Shown here: positions 54,661 through 64,000 of the stretch, in pieces | Numbering within the stretch: the stretch's first letter is position 1 | How the letters are laid out: each line of letters begins with the position of its first letter | Origin: Chlorobium sp. | GTDB taxonomy: Bacteria > Bacteroidota > Chlorobiia > Chlorobiales > Chlorobiaceae | Direction: 5' to 3' | DNA: 64,000 nt | NCBI GenBank assembly: GCA_005843835.1 | Contig: SZXZ01000087.1 | Coordinates: forward strand, 1-64,000 | Translations under genes and position numbers: made by a program | The notes under the pieces: model-generated | What the model was told of the DNA's origin: nothing | The model's input: only the letters and a program-made list of their open reading frames with translations | Databases searched by the model: none

Positions 54661-55500
54661 ATGACAAACTTGATGACCGCCTTTCAGGGGGAACCCGGGG
54701 CTTATAGTGAGATTGCCGCGCTAAGAATCGGTCAGCCAAAACCGTTCGAATCTTTTGAAGAGGTCTTTGCCGCTGTTGAAAACCATGAGGTCGATAATGC
54801 AGTAGTGCCAATAGAAAATTCTCTTGGAGGAAGCATACATCAAAACTACGACCTACTGCTCCAGCATCCGGTAACCATTGTGGCCGAAACTTTTGTCAAA
54901 GTTGAGCACTGTCTTCTGGGCATAAAAGGATCGACTATCCAGCTTGCAAAAAAAGTACTTTCTCATCCTCAGGCACTGTCCCAATGCCGCAATTTTTTTG
55001 GAACCCACAAAAATCTCAAACCTGAAGTTGCTTACGATACTGCTGGCAGTGCAAAAATGATTGCAGCCGAAAAAGATCCTTCAAAACTAGCCATAGCATC
55101 AAAAAGAGCTGGAGAACTCTATGGACTTGAGATCCTGCAAGAAAATCTTGCTGATGAAGAATGGAACATTACCCGGTTTTTCTGCATTGCGCACGATGAA
55201 AAAAAAGATCCCCTGAAACGTATAGCTAATCTGAATACCTCACAGCATAAAACCTCTATCGCGTTCTCGCTGCCCAATGAACAAGGTTCACTTTTTAAGG
55301 CATTGGCAACCTTTGCCATGCGTGACATTGACCTCACAAAAATTGAGTCGAGGCCATTCAGAAAAAAAGCGTTTGAGTACCTTTTTTATGTAGATTTTAT
55401 AGGTCATGAGCATGACCCGAATATTCATAACGCACTCTACCATCTCAGGGAATTCGCTACCATGGTAAAAGTATTGGGTAGTTATGGGGTGGTCGCATAA
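54661..55500 (+). CDS. pheA: Prephenate dehydratase with ACT domain
   Basis: Converts prephenate to phenylpyruvate for phenylalanine synthesis. The 279 residues start with the dehydratase domain (AFQGEPGAYSEIAA, NAVVPIENSLGGSIHQNYDLL and the catalytic Thr in NITRFFCIA) and end with an ACT regulatory domain (SIAFSLPNEQGSLFKAL, LTKIESRPFR), which usually gives feedback inhibition by phenylalanine. There is no chorismate mutase domain. Its stop codon shares one base with the polA ATG (TAATG), indicating coupled translation. Confidence 0.95.
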   Translation: MTNLMTAFQGEPGAYSEIAALRIGQPKPFESFEEVFAAVENHEVDNAVVPIENSLGGSIHQNYDLLLQHPVTIVAETFVKVEHCLLGIKGSTIQLAKKVLSHPQALSQCRNFFGTHKNLKPEVAYDTAGSAKMIAAEKDPSKLAIASKRAGELYGLEILQENLADEEWNITRFFCIAHDEKKDPLKRIANLNTSQHKTSIAFSLPNEQGSLFKALATFAMRDIDLTKIESRPFRKKAFEYLFYVDFIGHEHDPNIHNALYHLREFATMVKVLGSYGVVA

Positions 55501-58334
55501 TGAACAATAAACAACTGGATTTCTTCCCCCCCTTAGACCAGGTTATGCAAGTTGCACTGACAGCACCTCCACAAGTAAAGCCAGCCCTTTTTCTTATCGA
55601 TGGCATGGCAATTATTTACCGTGCTTTTTATGCTTTGCAAAGAGCAGGCATGACGAGTCGTGATGGAATGCCGACAGGTGCAATTTACGGATTTGCAGTA
55701 GCACTCTTTAAAATCTTTGAAACCTATAAGCCACAATACCTCGCAGCTGTATTCGATAGCAAGGAAAAAACCTTTCGACATGATCTTTATCCGGCTTATA
55801 AAGCCAATCGTCAAGCTCCGCCTGAGGATCTCATCATCCAGCTTGACGCTGTTTTTGAACTTCTGGAGGCACTGGATATTCCTCTTATCAAAACTCCCGG
55901 TTATGAGGCGGACGATCTTATCGGCACAGCTTCACGGAAATTTGAACACATATGCCAGGTTTATATTGTCACGCCGGACAAGGATCTTTCACAGCTTGTT
56001 CATGATGGTATAAAAATCCTCAAACCCGGTAAGAACCAGAATGAACTGGAACTGCTCGGCGAGAAAGAAATTGCCGAACAGTTTGGAGTTCTGCCTGAAC
56101 TTTTCACCCAGTTCCTGACCTTGACCGGCGATACTTCAGATAATATCCCGGGAGCAAAAGGTATAGGACCCAAGACAGCTTCAGCACTTCTCTCGAAGTA
56201 TGGCTCTCTGCAGAATATCTATACCCATTTAGGCGAGATTTCACCAAAAAGCCGAAAAAGCCTCGAGGAATTTCAGCCACAACTTGACCTGATTACCCAG
56301 CTGGTAACAATTCGCACTGACCTTAGGATAGACGTTACCCTCAAAGAACTGGCCTGTGGGGTGCCTGATCAGACAAGACTTATTCCTTTACTGCAAAGGC
56401 TTGGACTTAAAACCATTATATCAAGAATCCCCTCTGTTTTCGGTGAAGCAGTACAATACCCGTTCGAAGAAGTTCAAGAAAATGAAAGCCCGGTCGCATC
56501 TCCACAAGAAAAGCAGCTTGAGCTTCCTGCACCTCAAAATGGTACGGATTATGCCTTAGTCGATACAACAGAAAAACTGAAAGATCTTGTACAATCGCTA
56601 CAACATACAAAAAGGGTTGCTGTAGATACTGAAACAACAAGTCTGAACACCTTTGATGCTGAACTTGCAGGAATGTCGTTTTCCATTGAAACTGGAAAAG
56701 CCCGTTTTGTCTCTTTTGCCGAAAACGCACTCAATAGAGACAGTACACTTGCAATGCTCAAAGGAGTTCTAGAAAATCCATCTATACACAAAACCGGGCA
56801 AAACTTAAAGTACGACATTCTGGTTCTCAAAAAATATGGTATAGAACTCTCGCCTGTTGGATTTGATACTATGATTGCAAGCTATGTACTGGATCCAGAT
56901 GAAAAACACAATCTTGATGATCTTGCTGCACGTCACCTCAATTATCGAACTACCACATATGATGAACTTATAAAGACAGGAAAAACAAAGCTGCATATTT
57001 TCGACATTGAACCGGAAAAATTATCAAACTATGGATGTCAAGATGCGGATCTGGCTTTTCAACTTGAGGATATGTTCCTTAAAAAACTTGCACAAGAAAA
57101 AGAGCTCCTCTGGCTTTGCGAAAACATAGAATTTCCCCTTGTTGAAGTTTTAGCGGCAATGGAGTATGAAGGCATTTGCATTGATTCGGCACATCTTGAA
57201 ATCGCTTCTGAAAAAGCCCGGGAAGAGCTCATACTTTTGACAGAGAAGATATATAGCGCCACTGGCTCCACATTCAATATCGATTCACCAAAGCAGCTTG
57301 CGCATATCCTTTTCAGTGTACTTGCACTCCCAACAAAGAAAACTACAAAAACAGGATTCTCAACAAATGTTGAAGTGCTTGAAGAGCTTGCTCCGCTTCA
57401 CCCTGTTGCAAGTGACCTCCTCGAATACAGAAGTCTGCAGAAACTCAAAACCACCTACATTGATGCGTTGCCTAAAATTGTTAATCCTAAGACTGGCAGA
57501 CTGCATACCTCTTTTAATCAGCACATCACAGCAACAGGGCGGCTCTCATCCTCAAAACCGAACCTTCAAAATATACCTATACGCTCCTCTCTTGGAAAAG
57601 AGATTCGCAAAGCATTCATACCGTCATCACCTGAAAAATGGCTTCTCTCCGCAGATTATTCACAAATTGAACTACGGATTGCCGCTGAAATATCAGGTGA
57701 TCCCCAGCTTCTAAACGCATTCATAAACCACGAAGACATACACGCAGCTACTGCAAAGGTGATTTTTGGCACAGATGAAATCAACAGCGATATGCGTCGC
57801 AAGGCAAAAGAGGTAAATTTTGGGGTTCTGTATGGGATTATGCCTTTTGGCCTCTCAAAAAGGCTTAACATCACTCAAAAAGAAGCAAAAACTATAATCG
57901 ACACATACACTTCAAAGTACCCGGGCTTGTTCGCAGCTCTGCAGGCCATTATAGTAACGGGCAAAAATAATGGCTATGTCTCAACCCTTCTCGGGCGTCG
58001 ACGTTATATTCCGGACCTCAACAGCAGAAATGCAAACCTCAGAAAAGCTGCTGAAAGAGCAGCCACAAATACCCCGATCCAGGGCACGGCAGCCGATATC
58101 ATAAAGTATGCAATGATTCTCTGCAGTCAGCGTATGCGTGTAGAGAAAATGAAATCCATCATGCTTCTGCAGGTGCATGACGAACTGCTCTTTGAGACCA
58201 CCGATGAAGAAAAAAAGCCTCTTTCAGCATTAATAGAAAAGGCAATGATAGAGGCAGCAATAACATGCGGACTAAAAACCGTACCAGTTGAGGTAGTTAC
58301 CGGCTTTGGAAAAAACTGGTATGAAGCTCACTAA
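55500..58334 (+). CDS. polA: DNA polymerase I
   Basis: A 944-residue three-domain enzyme. After a roughly 28-residue extension, the 5'-3' nuclease domain spans about 28-310 (LFLIDGMAIIYRAFYAL, PGYEADDLIG, TPDKDLSQL, GDTSDNIPGAKGIGPKTA). The 3'-5' proofreading domain keeps its acidic motif (VAVDTETTSLNTF near 374), so it should be active, unlike in Thermus. The polymerase domain has motif A LSADYSQIELRI near 717, motif B RRKAKEVNFGVLYGI and motif C LLQVHDELLFE near 891. It overlaps pheA by one base; this pairing is unusual outside this lineage as far as I know. Confidence 0.97.
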   Translation: MNNKQLDFFPPLDQVMQVALTAPPQVKPALFLIDGMAIIYRAFYALQRAGMTSRDGMPTGAIYGFAVALFKIFETYKPQYLAAVFDSKEKTFRHDLYPAYKANRQAPPEDLIIQLDAVFELLEALDIPLIKTPGYEADDLIGTASRKFEHICQVYIVTPDKDLSQLVHDGIKILKPGKNQNELELLGEKEIAEQFGVLPELFTQFLTLTGDTSDNIPGAKGIGPKTASALLSKYGSLQNIYTHLGEISPKSRKSLEEFQPQLDLITQLVTIRTDLRIDVTLKELACGVPDQTRLIPLLQRLGLKTIISRIPSVFGEAVQYPFEEVQENESPVASPQEKQLELPAPQNGTDYALVDTTEKLKDLVQSLQHTKRVAVDTETTSLNTFDAELAGMSFSIETGKARFVSFAENALNRDSTLAMLKGVLENPSIHKTGQNLKYDILVLKKYGIELSPVGFDTMIASYVLDPDEKHNLDDLAARHLNYRTTTYDELIKTGKTKLHIFDIEPEKLSNYGCQDADLAFQLEDMFLKKLAQEKELLWLCENIEFPLVEVLAAMEYEGICIDSAHLEIASEKAREELILLTEKIYSATGSTFNIDSPKQLAHILFSVLALPTKKTTKTGFSTNVEVLEELAPLHPVASDLLEYRSLQKLKTTYIDALPKIVNPKTGRLHTSFNQHITATGRLSSSKPNLQNIPIRSSLGKEIRKAFIPSSPEKWLLSADYSQIELRIAAEISGDPQLLNAFINHEDIHAATAKVIFGTDEINSDMRRKAKEVNFGVLYGIMPFGLSKRLNITQKEAKTIIDTYTSKYPGLFAALQAIIVTGKNNGYVSTLLGRRRYIPDLNSRNANLRKAAERAATNTPIQGTAADIIKYAMILCSQRMRVEKMKSIMLLQVHDELLFETTDEEKKPLSALIEKAMIEAAITCGLKTVPVEVVTGFGKNWYEAH

Positions 58335-58416
58335 TCTTTGACTTATAAAATAAAGTTTTTTTATATTTGACCTTCGATCGCGACTTCCCTGATCAGGCAA
58401 TCAACCCGAGTGCTGC

Positions 58417-59199
58417 ATGTTTTCACGAAAAAAGTTTATAACTGTATGCGAATACTGCAGAAAAGGAAAAATATTTTTTCCCCCGCGCATGTTTTTGAAA
58501 GAGTTGGTATTCTCTTGTATCTTCATCACCTCTCTTATAGTAGTACCATCAACTATATTTGCTAAAGAAACCCTGCCTTCCGATACACAGGAAAATATCT
58601 CAACGGCTTCAACAACTGAAGGGTTACTGGCAAGTACAGAACAAATGATAGAGCAGTTGATCAGGCAGATTGATCTGCAACAAGATAATACTCTTGATAA
58701 AGGAGAACTCGCAGACAACCCCAACCCAACCTCTTATTTTTCAAGTATTCCCAATATCAGACCAACTGGCGGAAAGATTACCAGCATTTACGGTATAAGG
58801 GTTCACCCTGTTTACCATGTTCCGCTTTTTCACTCTGGAATCGATTTTTCAGTACCCGAAGGTACAAGAGTGCAGTCAACAGGAGACGGGATTGTTGCTT
58901 TTTCAGGGTATGACAAAGGATATGGGCAAAAAATTACTGTAAATCACGGCTATGGTTTTAAAACAATCTATGCCCATCTCTCAAAATCGCTCGTTCGTCA
59001 AGGGCAGAAGATAAAACGCGGGGACATTATTGCTCTTTCAGGAAACACCGGTGTATCAACCGGCCCGCATATGCATTACGAAGTACACAAAAACAATGTG
59101 ATTGTCAATCCGACTGCATATTTCTTTGATGAAAATAATCCAGACAAGTTCATCACTATACAAAAGACTTCACCTGAACAAGAAGGCAATAACTCTTAA
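58417..59199 (+). CDS. M23-family (LytM-type) peptidase
   Basis: An envelope zinc endopeptidase that probably trims peptidoglycan cross-links or activates other hydrolases. The chain of up to 260 residues has an N-terminal hydrophobic segment (about 25-48, FLKELVFSCIFITSLIVVP) working as signal peptide or anchor; the start could be the ATG at 58489 instead. A linker of about 70 residues leads to the M23 domain with the zinc ligands HSGIDFS near 139 and HMHYEVH near 219, and GDGIVAFSGYDKGYG between. Both ligand motifs are intact, so it should be catalytic. Confidence 0.92.
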   Translation: MFSRKKFITVCEYCRKGKIFFPPRMFLKELVFSCIFITSLIVVPSTIFAKETLPSDTQENISTASTTEGLLASTEQMIEQLIRQIDLQQDNTLDKGELADNPNPTSYFSSIPNIRPTGGKITSIYGIRVHPVYHVPLFHSGIDFSVPEGTRVQSTGDGIVAFSGYDKGYGQKITVNHGYGFKTIYAHLSKSLVRQGQKIKRGDIIALSGNTGVSTGPHMHYEVHKNNVIVNPTAYFFDENNPDKFITIQKTSPEQEGNNS

Positions 59200-59223
59200 A
59201 CTGAATAAATCAATAAACGAAGT

Positions 59224-59451
59224 ATGTATTGGAATTTAGATCTTGCCCGTTATATAGCCGACGCTCCGTGGCCTGTCACAAAAGATGAATTGATTAATTA
59301 CGCAAACAGAACCGGAGCACCGCAACAGGTCATCGACAATCTGTATGATCTTCCTGAAAGCGATGATATGTATGAAAGTCTCGACGAGATATGGCCTGAC
59401 TACCCTACTGACGAAGACTTTGGCTACAGCGACGAAGAACCATTAACTTAG
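59224..59451 (+). CDS. Small acidic DUF2795-like protein
   Basis: A 75-residue protein, strongly acidic at its C-terminus (DEDFGYSDEE). The core DLARYIADAPWPVTKDELINYANRTGAPQQVIDNLYDLP resembles DUF2795, a family of short helical proteins: a hydrophobic helix, a P-x-T-K-D-E-L turn and a second helix ending L-x-x-L-P. Function unknown. It lies 24 bp after the M23 peptidase gene and 19 bp before the best start of the Omp85 gene, so it is probably co-transcribed with both. Confidence 0.75.
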   Translation: MYWNLDLARYIADAPWPVTKDELINYANRTGAPQQVIDNLYDLPESDDMYESLDEIWPDYPTDEDFGYSDEEPLT

Positions 59452-59470
59452 GATAACGGGACAAGGTTCA

Positions 59471-61704
59471 GTGTTTTTTTTTTAAGAAATACCTCCACTT
59501 TAAGGGCAAAAGCATTACATCTTATTGCCCTTTTTTTGCTCTGTGCCATTCAGGTTTATGGCCAGTCAACCAACACCGGTGACATCCAGTCACAACAATC
59601 TCCTTATGTAGAAAAGATCAGCTTCAGCGGCAATAAATCGATCAGCAACGAGGAACTCCTGCAAGTAATCGCCACAAGCGAACACAAAACTTTTCTTGGA
59701 CTCGGTCTCTTTGGCGGAGCTATAAAACCTTTTAACCCTGAAGAGTTAGAAAAAGACCTTTTCCTCATTAAAAAACTTTATACCTATAAGGGTTACTTTT
59801 TTGCAAACGTAGACCATGGGCTTGTCTTCAAAGCAAACAGAAAAAAACTGGATCTAAACATTCGCATCCGCGAAAATGAACCATCCAGAATTGATTCGCT
59901 TAAATATGAAGGTCTTGAAAAAATTTCCAGAGAGCTAAAAGCTCGCTATCTCGATCACAAACGCCTCAAAGTCAGTGATATTTTTTCTGTTGAACGCTTG
60001 ATTGATGAAAGAAACCGGACAATCTCATTTTTCAAAGAAGAGGGATTTGCCTTTTTTCATGAGGACAGTATCCGCATCAAGGTGGATACCGTTGGAAATC
60101 GGGCTGGACTTCTGTTCAAGCTCAGCTTACCGCAACAACTTAAATATGGACCTGTTCACGCCATAGTCCACAACCCCTTAAAAAGCGATACCAGACCGGG
60201 TGAAAAAAACTTTATACAAGATGGAATAACCGGCAAAATAATTGGCAAACAAAAAGTATCTCCCGACCTTATTGTATCGGCTATTGAATTTCGTCCTGGA
60301 AAAGTGATTCGCCAGAATCTTGAACAGCGTACCCTTCAAAATTTTGGAACAACAAATATTTTTTCAACGATTTACATCAGCCCTGACTCCGTTCGGTCTG
60401 GCCAACTATACACCACTGTACATCTCGAAACAGCACCAAGACACCAGATTGAACCAAAGTTACTGGTCGACAATCGTTATGGGTCACTCTTTTTTGCCAC
60501 ATCACTGGCTTATGAAAATAAAAATCTTTTAGGGGGAGCAGAACAATTCCATACGTCGACAGAATTCGGTACCCAAGTAGGCAACTTCAACAGTGTCCTT
60601 GAAAACCTTGACCCCTCCCAATACGCTAAAATTATTCCCTACGAATTCAATTTAAAAAGCAGCCTTATCATGCCGGTTCTTAAAAAACCCGGCAACTCCT
60701 ATTCTGTTACAACAGAATACGCAAGTACCATACAGCCTGTGCTGTTATCGACCCAGAACGGACTTATACGAGGAAGCTACAACGCTAAAATGAGTCCGTC
60801 TTCTCGATTGAATTTTGATTTTTTTGAATTCGAATTAGTTAAAAACGACTCCCTCAGGGGGTTCAAACAGCTTTTCAAAACAAGTCTTGCTAAAAATATC
60901 GGTATAGACCCATCGAATGACTCTGCAATCCAGGCAGGTCTCGACAGCCTGCTCAAAACCCATATTGACCAGACTTTCCGACTTCGCTACAATTACAATA
61001 ACCGCAAAACTACTCTTACAGAAAAAAATATCTGGAATTTTGACCTGCTTCTTGAAGCATGCGGAGCCATTCCATGGCTGATCGACAAGTACGTCGATAC
61101 TAAAACATATAACGGGTTCACCGATAAAGAGCCCCAAATATTTGGAACAACCTATACTCAGTACATAAAAGCCGAACCCGGGTTGAGCTATATTCAAACT
61201 CTTTCACCTCAAAGTCAAATTGCTGCTCGAGGTGATATAGGATGGATGGCCCCATGGGGCAAAGCTGAAACGACTCCACAAGAACGCCGATTCTTTGCCG
61301 GTGGTTCAAACAGCATGAGAGGATGGCTATTCAACACGCTTGGCCCCTCCAACAGTGCAAGTAATGCTGCGGCCAATTTTGGCGCTGACATAAAACTTGA
61401 ACTTAATCTGGAATACAGGCTGAAATTATTCAAGCTTTTCCGCCAACCCTCTGGAATAACCTTCTTTTCAGATATTGGTAATATATGGGACAGAAACGGG
61501 CCTTATGCCTTTACTCCGGAATCCATGATTAACAACTACGCCTGGGACGCAGGAATCGGTTTGCGGATAGGATCTCCTATCGGGCCATTCCGTTTCGATT
61601 TTGCCTATAAACTGCGTGACCCCACTGAACCAAAAGCATGGCGTATAACAACTTGGAAACTGAATGACTGTACATTCAATTTTGGAATTGGCGAAGCTTT
61701 TTAA
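59471..61704 (+). CDS. Omp85-family outer-membrane protein (BamA/TamA-like), start interrupted by a T10 run
   Basis: The uninterrupted frame holds about 722 residues from 59536: POTRA-type domains (YVEKISFSGNKSISNEELLQ, then EPSRIDSLKYEGLEKIS and later repeats), then a 16-strand-type barrel with the conserved MRGWLFNTLGP loop motif and the end GEAF with its terminal Phe. Such proteins insert or translocate outer-membrane proteins. The frame is open upstream of 59536 and encodes a good signal peptide (RNTSTLRAKALHLIALFLLCAIQVYG), yet has no ATG, GTG or TTG there. A GTG at 59471 with an AAGG site fits perfectly if the T10 run at 59474-59483 were 8 or 11 bases long; as written it stops at once. 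Confidence 0.88.
59474..59483 (+). repeat. T10 homopolymer at the start of the Omp85 gene
   Basis: Ten consecutive T residues directly after the GTG at 59471-59473. A change to 11 (or 8) would join this start to the signal peptide and the rest of the gene. It could be a phase-variable tract, a site of transcriptional slippage or a sequencing error. Confidence 0.85.
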
Positions 61705-61760
61705 TTATTTGCCCAGCAGAGTTACAATAATATTTTTTTCACGCTCAAGGAAGTATCACT

Positions 61761-62426
61761 ATGCCTGCACCTTCAACGCTTCTTGCTCCTTCAATTCTTT
61801 CTGCGGACTTCACCAACCTCAAGCACTCGTTGGAAATAGCCGAAAAAGCAGGAGCAGACTGGATTCATTGCGATATCATGGATGGAAACTTTGTCCCCAA
61901 CATAACCTTTGGTCCATTTATTGTGCAAGCTATTGCCGCATGCACACCGGTAATTATTGACACCCATCTGATGATTGCAGCACCAGACCGTTTCATTGAA
62001 GATTTTGTTAAAGCCGGATCACACCAGATCACTGTTCATCAGGAAACCTGTCCACACCTGCACCGAACCATTCAGTTTATCAAAAGCCTTGGTGTAAAAG
62101 CAGGCGTCTCAATCAATCCGGCGACTCCCGTTTCTACCCTTGAGTCTATTTTACCTGATCTTGATCTTGTTCTTTTAATGACCGTTAACCCCGGATTCGG
62201 AGGCCAGAAGTTTATACCTTCATCTCTTGGCAAAATTCAACAGCTCCATAAGATGCGCATGGAACTAAACCCACAAATGGTCATTGCTATCGACGGTGGA
62301 ATAACAGAAGAGAATGCTCAGGCAGTAGTATCAGCTGGCGCAGATGCGTTGATTGCGGGCACAGCATTTTTCAAATCAGCTGATCCGGTAAAAACCGCAT
62401 CAATAATAAAAGCTATGACCAGGTAA
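61761..62426 (+). CDS. rpe: Ribulose-phosphate 3-epimerase
   Basis: Interconverts ribulose-5-phosphate and xylulose-5-phosphate in the non-oxidative pentose phosphate pathway, needed here for nucleotide and sugar synthesis. The 221-residue TIM barrel shows the motifs [63 protein letters not shown] and [12 protein letters not shown] good AGGAAG site lies upstream. The last 14 bp overlap the end of trpC on the other strand. Confidence 0.97.
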   Translation: MPAPSTLLAPSILSADFTNLKHSLEIAEKAGADWIHCDIMDGNFVPNITFGPFIVQAIAACTPVIIDTHLMIAAPDRFIEDFVKAGSHQITVHQETCPHLHRTIQFIKSLGVKAGVSINPATPVSTLESILPDLDLVLLMTVNPGFGGQKFIPSSLGKIQQLHKMRMELNPQMVIAIDGGITEENAQAVVSAGADALIAGTAFFKSADPVKTASIIKAMTR

Positions 62427-63183
62427 CTTCACGAAGTTCAGCACTTATATGCAGCCCCTCACCTATCAGCACGGCATCAAATGATGCCTGCTCGATAAGG
62501 GCAATATCGGCAGCTGTCTTCATGCCGCTCTCAGCAACAGCAATGATATCCGACGGAATATACGGACGAAGCATCACAGAAGTCTCAAGTTTGAGGGAAA
62601 AGTCTTTCAAATCGCGATTGTTGACACCAACAATCAGTGCGCCTTTTTCAAGAGCTCTGTCAAGCTCTTTGTGGTCATGTACTTCAACAAGTACATGAAG
62701 ACCGATACTCAGCGCCAATTGCAGGTAATCGCTTAACTGGCATGGATCAAGAGCTGCAACAATTAACAAAATTGCATCTGCACCAATTAACCGTGACTCA
62801 AAAATCTGGGATTCATCAATAATAAAATCCTTGCGAAGTACCGGCAGGGAAAACGAACGACTTACCATCTGAAGATAATCGTTCGACCCTTGAAAAAACA
62901 TACGATCAGTTAATACTGAATAAGCTGCAGCTCCAAGCTCTCCATAAGAACGAGCCATTGTAACAGGATCGAAATCCTGTACAATAAGACCACGTGACGG
63001 AGATGCTTTTTTGATTTCCGCAATAAGACTCAAACCTCCGGCAGTACGCTTGAGGGCACCGGTAAAATCACGAGTCGCAACAAGAGAACCATGCGACTCA
63101 GCATAACGCTGCGAAGGTTTTCCTCTTTTCAGTTCCTGTATTTCCTGTCGTTTCTCCTCTAAAATCCTTGTTAGATAGGTCAT
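62413..63183 (-). CDS. trpC: Indole-3-glycerol phosphate synthase
   Basis: Closes the indole ring in tryptophan synthesis. The TIM barrel of about 256 residues has [15 protein letters not shown], the catalytic Lys in [48 protein letters not shown] and [12 protein letters not shown]. Start choices cluster within three codons (TTG 63192, GTG 63186, ATG 63183); the ATG is used. The TTG would overlap the carB stop by 4 bp. It is co-transcribed with the carB fragment gene, an unexpected pairing. Confidence 0.95.
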   Translation of the reverse strand: MTYLTRILEEKRQEIQELKRGKPSQRYAESHGSLVATRDFTGALKRTAGGLSLIAEIKKASPSRGLIVQDFDPVTMARSYGELGAAAYSVLTDRMFFQGSNDYLQMVSRSFSLPVLRKDFIIDESQIFESRLIGADAILLIVAALDPCQLSDYLQLALSIGLHVLVEVHDHKELDRALEKGALIVGVNNRDLKDFSLKLETSVMLRPYIPSDIIAVAESGMKTAADIALIEQASFDAVLIGEGLHISAELREVTWS

Positions 63184-63188
63184 CACAT

Positions 63189-64000
63189 TCAATGAGCTTC
63201 AGCCAGTTCCCGAAGCTCATTTTCAACCTCGACTATCTGGAGAATATTATCGAGAAACCATGGATCAATACCAGTTGACTTATGAATCTCGTCAATGGTC
63301 GCTCCAGCTTGAAATGCGTATCGGAGATAAAATAACCGGTCAGCTTTCGGAATCTTTATTTTTTCAAGAATATCCTCTTTTGCAAATTTTTTCTGCTGCT
63401 GAGTCATATCAAGAACATTCATAATATCCTTACCGTCCGACCCAAGTCCTGCTCGACCTATTTCTAGACCTCGTAACGATTTTTGCAATGCTTCCCTGAA
63501 ATTTCGCCCGAATGCCATTACCTCTCCAACGGACTTCATCTGCACACCGAGACGGGCATCAACGTTCTTGAACTTTTCAAAATCCCAACGCGGAATTTTT
63601 ACAACACAATAATCAATGGCAGGTTCAAAACTGGCTGGAGTAGTTTTTGTAATATCATTCAGAATTTCGTCAAGCGTATAGCCTACTGCTAGTTTTGCAG
63701 CTACTTTTGCAATAGGAAAACCAGTTGCCTTGGAAGCCAAAGCAGAGCTGCGTGATACTCGGGGATTCATCTCAATCACAACAATCCTGCCATTCTCGGG
63801 ATTGATGGCAAATTGGATATTGCTTCCGCCCGTCTCAACTCCAATCTCTCTGATGATTCTTATGGAAGCATCCCTAAGCTCTTGATACTGTCGATCCGTC
63901 AAAGTCTGGGCGGGAGCAACAGTAATAGAATCACCCGTATGCACCCCCATAGGATCAAAATTCTCAATAGAGCATACGATAATTACATTATCAGCCAAAT
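63189..64000 (-). CDS. carB: Carbamoyl-phosphate synthase large chain, N-terminal half (5' end beyond window)
   Basis: The visible 269-270 residues match roughly residues 220-500 of the 1073-residue E. coli Car[63 protein letters not shown] (quoted in parts), [28 protein letters not shown], then the start of the oligomerisation domain ([31 protein letters not shown]). The chain stops after LRELAEAH, within that domain, and trpC begins at the stop. The second ATP-grasp half is not downstream, so carB is split into separate genes in this organism. Split large chains are known in some thermophiles and archaea. The start lies beyond the right edge. Confidence 0.9.
   Translation of the reverse strand, partial: LADNVIIVCSIENFDPMGVHTGDSITVAPAQTLTDRQYQELRDASIRIIREIGVETGGSNIQFAINPENGRIVVIEMNPRVSRSSALASKATGFPIAKVAAKLAVGYTLDEILNDITKTTPASFEPAIDYCVVKIPRWDFEKFKNVDARLGVQMKSVGEVMAFGRNFREALQKSLRGLEIGRAGLGSDGKDIMNVLDMTQQQKKFAKEDILEKIKIPKADRLFYLRYAFQAGATIDEIHKSTGIDPWFLDNILQIVEVENELRELAEAH

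Overview
The window looks like a chromosomal segment of a green sulfur bacterium (Chlorobiaceae). Three genes point there directly: pscC, which encodes the three-helix membrane cytochrome c of the homodimeric type I reaction centre; bchG, a bacteriochlorophyll synthase; and an lpxC-fabZ fusion of the Bacteroidota/Chlorobiota type. The metabolic set agrees: a single-chain pyruvate:ferredoxin oxidoreductase (nifJ/por), PEP carboxylase, acetyl-CoA synthetase and a two-subunit glycine decarboxylase (gcvPA here, gcvPB absent). The species cannot be named from sequence alone. No rRNA, tRNA or CRISPR array was seen.

Layout. 1-13.3 kb: cutA (partial), an M24 peptidase, trpD, bchG, rpmB, rnhA, a membrane-anchored unknown, tilS, psd, tatA, recN, dapA, gcvPA, gcvH and rlmB. 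13.5-19.2 kb: nifJ, then the only clear accessory patch. A sigma-54-type promoter with an upstream inverted repeat leads into a small gene that is cut after 52 codons by an IS3-family element, whose orfA/orfB slippery A run seems to have lost one base. 19.2-28.9 kb: one long minus-strand run (methyltransferase, unknown protein, xerC-like recombinase, raiA/hpf, hprK, oppA, oppB, ruvB, TPR lipoprotein) with many 4-20 bp overlaps. 29-36 kb: queF, pscC, ppc, a roughly 0.9 kb AT-rich non-coding stretch with inverted repeats and one perfect DnaA box, an H-NS-like gene, and comM. 36-50 kb: a porin, sppA, oppF, rsmI, panC, pnp, leuS, acs and tspO. 50-64 kb: an inositol-phosphatase-like gene, lpxC-fabZ, pgsA, ruvC, yebC, pheA, polA, an M23 peptidase, a small acidic protein, an Omp85 protein, rpe, trpC and the N-terminal half of a split carB (partial).

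How the genes work together. Carbon enters biosynthesis through NifJ (acetyl-CoA to pyruvate in the reductive TCA cycle), Ppc (oxaloacetate) and Acs (acetate). BchG finishes bacteriochlorophyll and PscC feeds electrons to the reaction centre. Psd, PgsA and LpxC-FabZ make the envelope lipids; TatA, SppA, the Omp85 protein, the porin and the M23 peptidase handle export and the envelope. RecN, RuvB, RuvC, PolA and a Xer recombinase maintain the genome. Most genes are ordinary housekeeping. The main oddities are the sigma-54 locus broken by the IS, a T10 run that separates the best start codon of the Omp85 gene from its frame, the split carB coupled to trpC, and the non-coding region before the H-NS-like gene.
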